From Phaseolus vulgaris (Eukaryota; Streptophyta; Magnoliopsida; Fabales; Fabaceae): 64,000 nt of DNA. The notes beneath the pieces are model-generated. The model had not been told where the DNA came from. It saw nothing but the letters and a program-made list of their open reading frames with translations, and ran no database searches. Below are positions 59,232 through 64,000 of the stretch, one piece after another. The DNA is taken from positions 36,011,309 to 36,075,308 of the forward strand of contig NC_023751.2 in the NCBI RefSeq assembly GCF_000499845.2, given 5' to 3'. The position numbers and the translations under genes are program-made. Each line of letters starts with the position of its first letter. Position 1 is the first letter of the stretch.

Positions 59232-62200
59232 ATGGCAAATAAAGATCAAGAAGGGAAGGCTCTGCAAGATGCAAATGTTGCAGAAAGCAAAAGTGATGTG
59301 TTGATTGTCTCGCTTTCAGCATCATTGCATCCAGATGAGTGGATATTAGATTCAGGTTGTACCTATCATATGTGTCCCATTCGGGAATGGTTCTTTGATT
59401 TTCAAGAACTCCATGGCGGGGTTGTTTACATGGGTAATGATAATCCATGTAAGACAGTAGGGATAGGTTCAATCAAGTTGCGGAATCATGATGGATCCAC
59501 TAGAATTTTGCGGGATGTACGGTACGTTCCAAAGTTGAAGAAGAATCTTATCTCATTGGGGGCTTTAGAATCTAAAGGCCTAGTTGTGACGATGCGAGAT
59601 GGAATTCTTAAAGCAACTTCAGGAGCACTGGTGATGATGAAAGGTGTGAGGAAGAACAATTTGTATTACTACCAAGGTAGTACAGTGGTGGGGACAGTAG
59701 CGGCAACAACTTCTAGCACTAAGAAGGATGCTGAGGCAACGAAGTTGTGGCATATGAGGTTGGGACATGCTGGAGAGAAATCCTTGCAAATTCTTACCAA
59801 GCAAGGATTGTTGAAAGGTACGAAGGCTTGCAAACTTGAATTTTGTGAGCATTGTGTTCTGGGAAAACAACGAAGAGTGAAGTTTGGCACTGCAATTCAC
59901 AATACCAAGGGTATTCTGGATTATGTGCATTCAGATGTGTGGGGACCTGCCAAGACTCCGTCAATCGGAGGTAGGCATTATTTTGTCACTTTTGTTGATG
60001 ATTTTTCCAGAAGAGTTTGGGTGTTTACTATGAAGAACAAAAATGATGTGCTTGGAATTTTCCTTAAGTGGAAAGCTCAAGTTGAAAACCAGACAGGAAG
60101 GAAGATTAAGGTTCTCCGAACAGATAATGGAGGAGAATACAAGAGTGATCCGTTCCTGAAGGTATGCCAAGATTGTGGCATAGTTCGACACTTCACTGTT
60201 AGAAAAACACCACAGCAGAATGGGGTTTCGGAGCGTATGAACAAGACACTTGTGGAGAAAGTTCGTTGTATGTTGTCTAATGCTGAGTTAGGCAGAGAGT
60301 TTTGGGCTGAGGCTGTGACATACGTTCAACATCTCGTCAATCGTTTGCCATCATCTGCTATAGATGGCAAAACCCCGTTAGAGGTATGGTCTGGAAAACC
60401 TGCAACTGATTATGATTCTTTGCATGTTTTTGGTTCTATTGCATATTATCATGTGATTGAATCAAAGTTGGATCCACGGGCAAAGAAGGCTCTTTTCATG
60501 GGCTTTAGTCCTGGAGTGAAGGGATACCGTTTGTGGTGTCTAGAGGCAAAGAAGACGATTATCAGCAGGGATGTTACCTTTGATGAATCTGCCATGTTAA
60601 AGAAGGTAAATCCAGAAGGAGTTGATAGTACTCCACAACAGGTGGAGTGTGTCCGGAAGCAGGTGGAGTTTGAGCCGACAGTGGTGATCCCAACACGAAA
60701 TACCACAAGTGACTCTCCTATGGCAGAAGAAGAGTCAGATGAGGAAGAGGTTCCTACCCAAGAATCTCAACAACAATCAGCGCCAATTGCAGTTAGAAGA
60801 CAGAGACGAGACATTCAGAAGCCTACTCGTTTCATGGATATGGTTGCCTATGCACTTCCAGTTGTTGATGACATTCCATCCACTTACCCAGAAGCCATTT
60901 TGAGTTCAGAGAGTGGTAATTGGGCAGGTGCGATGGAAGAGGAGATGCAGTCTTTGAAGAAAAACAAGACGTGGAAGCTGGCACAATTACCAAAAGGTAA
61001 GAAGGCAATTGGGTGCAAATGGGTATTTGCAAAGAAAGAAGGATTTCCTAATAAAGAAGATGTTCGCTACAAGGCAAGGTTGGTTGCTAAAGGCTTTGCT
61101 CAGAGGGAGGGAATTGATTATAATGAGGTATTTTCTCCAGTTGTTAAACATTCCTCCATTCGAATTTTGTTGGCCTTGGTAGCACAGTTGAATTTGGAGC
61201 TTGCTCAACTTGATGTAAAGACCGCGTTCCTACACGGTGATTTGAATGAGGAAATCTATATGACTCAACCAGAAGGATACAAGGTTGATGGTAAAGAAGA
61301 TTGGGTTTGTAAACTTAGCAAATCGTTGTACGGACTGAAACAATCTCCGAGACAGTGGTACAAACGATTTGATAAGTTCATGAAGGATCAGAAGTACAAG
61401 AGAAGCAAATATGATCAATGTGTGTATTTGCGCAGACTTGAAGATGGTTCCTACATTTACTTACTCTTATATGTTGATGATATGCTGATTGCAACAAAGA
61501 GCCAAGTTGAGATTGATAGGTTAAAGGCTCAGTTGAGTAAAGAGTTCGAGATGAAGGATTTGGGGGAAGCCAAGAAGATTCTCGGCATGGAGATAAACAG
61601 GGACAGAGAGAGGGGAAAACTTTGGCTGTCACAGAAGCAGTATTTGCAGAAGGTACTACAACGTTTTGGTATACACGAAGATACAAAACCTGTAAGTACC
61701 CCACTTGCTCCTCATTTGAAATTGAGTAGTTGTTTATCTCCGACGACTGATGAAGAACGAGAATACATGGCGAAAGTCCCATATGCAAATGCAGTTGGAA
61801 GCTTGATGTATGCAATGGTGTGTACAAGACCAGATATTTCACAGGCTGTGAGTGTTGTTAGCAGGTACATGCATGATCCGGGCAAGGGTCATTGGCAAGC
61901 TGTGAGATGGATTCTACGGTACCTCCAAAATACCTTAGACGTTGGATTGACATTTGAGCAAGATGAATCACTTGGTCAATGCATAGTTGGATATTGTGAT
62001 TCTGATTATGCAGGTGATTTGGATAAGCGACGGTCTACAACTGGCTATTTGTTCACTTTAGCAAAAGCGCCAGTTAGTTGGAAGTCTACCTTGCAGTCTA
62101 CGGTGGCTTTGTCTACGACAGAGGCAGAGTATATGGCGATTACAGAGGCTGTGAAGGAAGCAATTTGGCTTCATGGGTTGCTTAAAGACTTGGGAGTTGG

Positions 62201-62447
62201 TCAGAAAAACCTTGAGTTATATTCTGACAGTCAGAGTGCTATTCATTTAGCAAAGAATCAAGTCTTTCATGCACGGACGAAGCACATTGATGTTCGTTAT
62301 CACTTTGTGCGTGAGATTCTCGAAGAAGAGGAGATTGTTCTCCAGAAGATTCACACTACGGAGAATCCTGCAGATATGCTCACCAAGGTGGTTACAAGGG
62401 CCAAGTTTGAACATTGTTTAGACTTGGTTAATATTTTGCACATTTGA
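59232..62447 (+). CDS. Copia Pol polyprotein: protease, integrase, reverse transcriptase, RNase H
   Basis: 1071 codons without a stop. Order by approximate residue: aspartic protease with [12 protein letters not shown] (37-48); integrase zinc finger HMRLGH and CEHCVLGK (172-210); integrase core with HSDVWGP (about 232), RTDNGGEY (about 296) and NGVSERMN (about 329), giving the D-D-E catalytic set; reverse transcriptase from about 580, with [13 protein letters not shown] and YVDDML (about 747); RNase H with CDSDYAGD (about 921), STTEAEYM and the closing [12 protein letters not shown] (about 1018). All catalytic motifs are present. Copia polyproteins usually also carry about 250-300 residues of Gag with a CCHC knuckle at the front; here the frame starts just after where that knuckle would be. 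The enzyme set looks intact, but particle formation would need Gag from another element. It most resembles the Tork/Tnt1 branch (inference from motifs). Confidence 0.95.
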   Translation: MANKDQEGKALQDANVAESKSDVLIVSLSASLHPDEWILDSGCTYHMCPIREWFFDFQELHGGVVYMGNDNPCKTVGIGSIKLRNHDGSTRILRDVRYVPKLKKNLISLGALESKGLVVTMRDGILKATSGALVMMKGVRKNNLYYYQGSTVVGTVAATTSSTKKDAEATKLWHMRLGHAGEKSLQILTKQGLLKGTKACKLEFCEHCVLGKQRRVKFGTAIHNTKGILDYVHSDVWGPAKTPSIGGRHYFVTFVDDFSRRVWVFTMKNKNDVLGIFLKWKAQVENQTGRKIKVLRTDNGGEYKSDPFLKVCQDCGIVRHFTVRKTPQQNGVSERMNKTLVEKVRCMLSNAELGREFWAEAVTYVQHLVNRLPSSAIDGKTPLEVWSGKPATDYDSLHVFGSIAYYHVIESKLDPRAKKALFMGFSPGVKGYRLWCLEAKKTIISRDVTFDESAMLKKVNPEGVDSTPQQVECVRKQVEFEPTVVIPTRNTTSDSPMAEEESDEEEVPTQESQQQSAPIAVRRQRRDIQKPTRFMDMVAYALPVVDDIPSTYPEAILSSESGNWAGAMEEEMQSLKKNKTWKLAQLPKGKKAIGCKWVFAKKEGFPNKEDVRYKARLVAKGFAQREGIDYNEVFSPVVKHSSIRILLALVAQLNLELAQLDVKTAFLHGDLNEEIYMTQPEGYKVDGKEDWVCKLSKSLYGLKQSPRQWYKRFDKFMKDQKYKRSKYDQCVYLRRLEDGSYIYLLLYVDDMLIATKSQVEIDRLKAQLSKEFEMKDLGEAKKILGMEINRDRERGKLWLSQKQYLQKVLQRFGIHEDTKPVSTPLAPHLKLSSCLSPTTDEEREYMAKVPYANAVGSLMYAMVCTRPDISQAVSVVSRYMHDPGKGHWQAVRWILRYLQNTLDVGLTFEQDESLGQCIVGYCDSDYAGDLDKRRSTTGYLFTLAKAPVSWKSTLQSTVALSTTEAEYMAITEAVKEAIWLHGLLKDLGVGQKNLELYSDSQSAIHLAKNQVFHARTKHIDVRYHFVREILEEEEIVLQKIHTTENPADMLTKVVTRAKFEHCLDLVNILHI

Positions 62448-62537
62448 AGTTGGCGTCCGGAGGCGCAAATTTGAAGCACTGTAAAGTTTGTTTTTGTTAT
62501 GTTTTGAGAAGATTTGTTTTAGGTGGGACTTGAAATT

Positions 62538-62554
62538 AAGCCAAGGTGGAGATT
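62538..62554 (+). promoter_or_regulatory. Polypurine tract of the copia element
   Basis: AAGCCAAGGTGGAGATT lies directly before the 3' LTR, the usual place and sequence type for plus-strand priming in plant copia elements. Confidence 0.8.
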
Positions 62555-62873
62555 TGTTGATTTTGGCTTAATCCCAAGTCCCACATCGGTGGGTTCATTG
62601 TTTGGGAAGGAGGTTTGGGGGTTATAAATTAAACTCTTCTCCTTCACTGTTAAATATCCCAATTTGTAATATCTTCTCTCATAGTAATAAAAGTGAGCTG
62701 TTTTTGCTGTGCTCGGAGATTAGGCTAAACAGGCCGAAATCCGTTAACAATTTTCGGGTGTGTTCTTTCCTCTTTATCTCTTTTATTATTTCGCTTTATT
62801 TATTCAATATTATTTGTCGGGTAGCTCTGTTAGGGTTTTGTTTTAGTGGGAAAATTACCCGTTTTTCCCAACA
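62555..62873 (+). repeat. 3' LTR of the copia element
   Basis: 319 bp, two differences from the 5' LTR by eye. Followed by the TTTCT target duplication and the resumed LINE sequence. Confidence 0.95.
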
Positions 62874-63683
62874 TTTCTCTGGAAGACTACTGCTTTGCCC
62901 TCAGTACAGATATCGCTTGGAGAGTGTTGATTAATTCGATTGCCACAAAAGCTAACTTGAAGAGGCGTGGGATTTTGGTGGATACCAATTTAATGTAGTT
63001 TTTGTAGGATGGTTGTGGAGTCGACAAAACACATGTTTTTTGATTGCAGGATTGCCTGGTTAGTCTGGAATAAGTGCTATACATGGTTAGAGATTGCGTC
63101 GGTTGACCATGTTGTCCCAACAGCTCACTTCTTGCATTTTAATTTGCTAAATGCTCCTGTCCAGGTTAATGTAGTATGAAATTGTGTTTGGATTGCTGTA
63201 GTTAGTGAATTATGGAAGCATAAGAATAAACATTTATTCCAAGGAGGGTGATCGATACTTTGGAAGTGTTCACTTTGGCACAATTAAAGGCTTGGTCCTG
63301 GGTAACTTCTAAAACTGTTTCTGCTAGTTTTACTTACTCTGAGTGGTGCATTGATCCTAGAGCTGGTATGTTTTCAATAAAGTGAGTTTTTATAAGAGTT
63401 ACTCCCTCGGTTGAGTTGTTTGTTGTTCTAAGCTTCTGTTTCTTTTTGCCAGGGAGATTGTATTGAGTTTGGTTTTGAGTCTGTTTGTACGGGTTAGTTC
63501 TATTTTTGTATGGGTTAGTTTTTGAAATTGTACGGGCTGTACGGGTTTTTTAGTGATAAATTTGTTTGTCTCTCTATTTTGGTTTGGGAGACCGGAGAAA
63601 TTGTCTCATTTTTTTTTTTTATGTATAAGGTTGAACCAGCCCCTTAAGTGGTTACTGTTATTCAATCTTTACGGATAAAAAAA

Positions 63684-64000
63684 ATGTTATACATCATTAT
63701 ATAACTTAATATCTGAATTAGACTGACAATTCAAATAATAATAATAATAAACATTTATTATGAAGAAAAGTATTATTAAAAAAAATTATTAGCTATTCAA
63801 GTTTGAAAATATTTGAAAGAGTTTGAAAAAAAAAACATTTTTAGTTTGCCATGTTTTTATATTATGGTAAAAAAAACAGAGTTTTTTTTATAAAAAAAAT
63901 CTGAGTTTGTCACATTTAAATTGAATTGAAATCGTTATAGGGGTTATTTTGATAATTTCAGTATAAAAATTACAAAAGTCACCATAATTATTATACACAT
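63684..64000. other. AT-rich intergenic DNA to the window end
   Basis: Starts with the LINE target duplication, then A/T-rich sequence with a short AAT run. No gene seen. Confidence 0.5.

Larger units (their letters stand above)
58834..62873 (+). mobile_element. Complete young Ty1/copia retrotransposon lacking gag
   Basis: 4040 bp with two 319-bp LTRs (58834-59152 and 62555-62873) that start TGTTGATTTTGG and end TTTCCCAACA. TTTCT flanks both sides (58829-58833 and 62874-62878). The LTRs differ at only two positions by eye (AACTCC/AAATCC and TTCCGC/TTTCGC). A primer site, one open frame and a purine tract lie between them. The interval from primer site to open frame is only about 63 bases, so the gag region normally found there is missing. 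It inserted into a LINE at a site still intact in the sister LINE at about 37845. Confidence 0.95.
57799..63683 (+). mobile_element. 5'-truncated LINE interrupted by a copia element
   Basis: Bounded by ATGTTATACATCATT at 57784-57798 and 63684-63698, a 15-bp target duplication. The LINE part is 57799-58833 plus 62879-63683, about 1.8 kb. It codes for the reverse transcriptase C-terminus (FKYLGLLVGSHKQVSFWDGV, then AGGLGILNLRLFNKALLGKW). The zf-RVT domain is cut by the copia element and resumes after 62880 (KANLKRRGILVDTNL). A frameshift near 58440 and later stops inactivate it. It ends ACGGATAAAAAAAA with a hairpin AACCA/TGGTT at 63634-63653. The open frame recorded from 57771 starts outside the element; the real 5' end is 57799. 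Confidence 0.93.

Noticed and set aside
61378..61842. 154-codon minus-strand frame
   Set aside because: Antisense to the copia reverse transcriptase region.
62602..62934. 110-codon + strand frame
   Set aside because: Runs through the 3' LTR into the LINE; the same frame occurs in the 5' LTR at 58881.
1..64000. CRISPR arrays, bacterial operons, phage or virus genes
   Set aside because: None seen; the repeats are plant microsatellites, minisatellites and transposons, and all real genes have spliceosomal introns.

Overview
The window looks like nuclear DNA of a dicot plant, most likely a papilionoid legume. The legume placement is an inference from AT-rich intergenic DNA, intron-rich genes with GT-AG borders and the style of the transposons. 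It holds three intact protein-coding genes, all on the + strand: two tandem ankyrin-repeat/PGG membrane-protein genes (15739-19182 and 35764-42725) and, between them, the gene for Mediator subunit MED18 (21853-28446). No tRNA, rRNA, CRISPR array or bacterial-type operon was seen.

Layout. 1-14300: AT-rich intergenic DNA with CACTA-type miniature elements (one nested inside another at 8796-9579), an organelle-like patch with a group II intron domain V (5637-5667) and decayed LINE pieces. 14300-19200: ankyrin gene 1. 21080-28700: MED18, with a 2.8-kb LINE in its first coding intron. 29200-31300: a GC-rich minisatellite interrupted by a solo LTR with a perfect target duplication. 31500-32930: TRIM-like LTR pieces, an unidentified gene fragment and a broken partial copy of MED18 non-coding sequence. 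34200-42725: ankyrin gene 2 with the same exon phases as gene 1 and a LINE in intron 1. 42700-51500: gene-poor DNA with LINEs nested three deep and a LINE that split a CACTA miniature element. 51535-53323: a CACTA element carrying a degenerate fragment of a class 3 lipase gene. 53700-64000: more miniature elements and LINEs, ending in a LINE interrupted by a complete, very young Ty1/copia element whose single open frame lacks the gag region.

Across the window about fourteen 5'-truncated L1-type LINE copies can be recognised. Several end in a short A tract after a GATAAAAA-like terminus, and about 40-60 bases before the end many carry a hairpin whose stem sequence differs between copies while pairing is kept. 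Together with precise target duplications, this lets much of the insertion order be read directly. The two ankyrin genes are a tandem pair that probably arose by duplication around or across MED18. The three genes share no obvious pathway.
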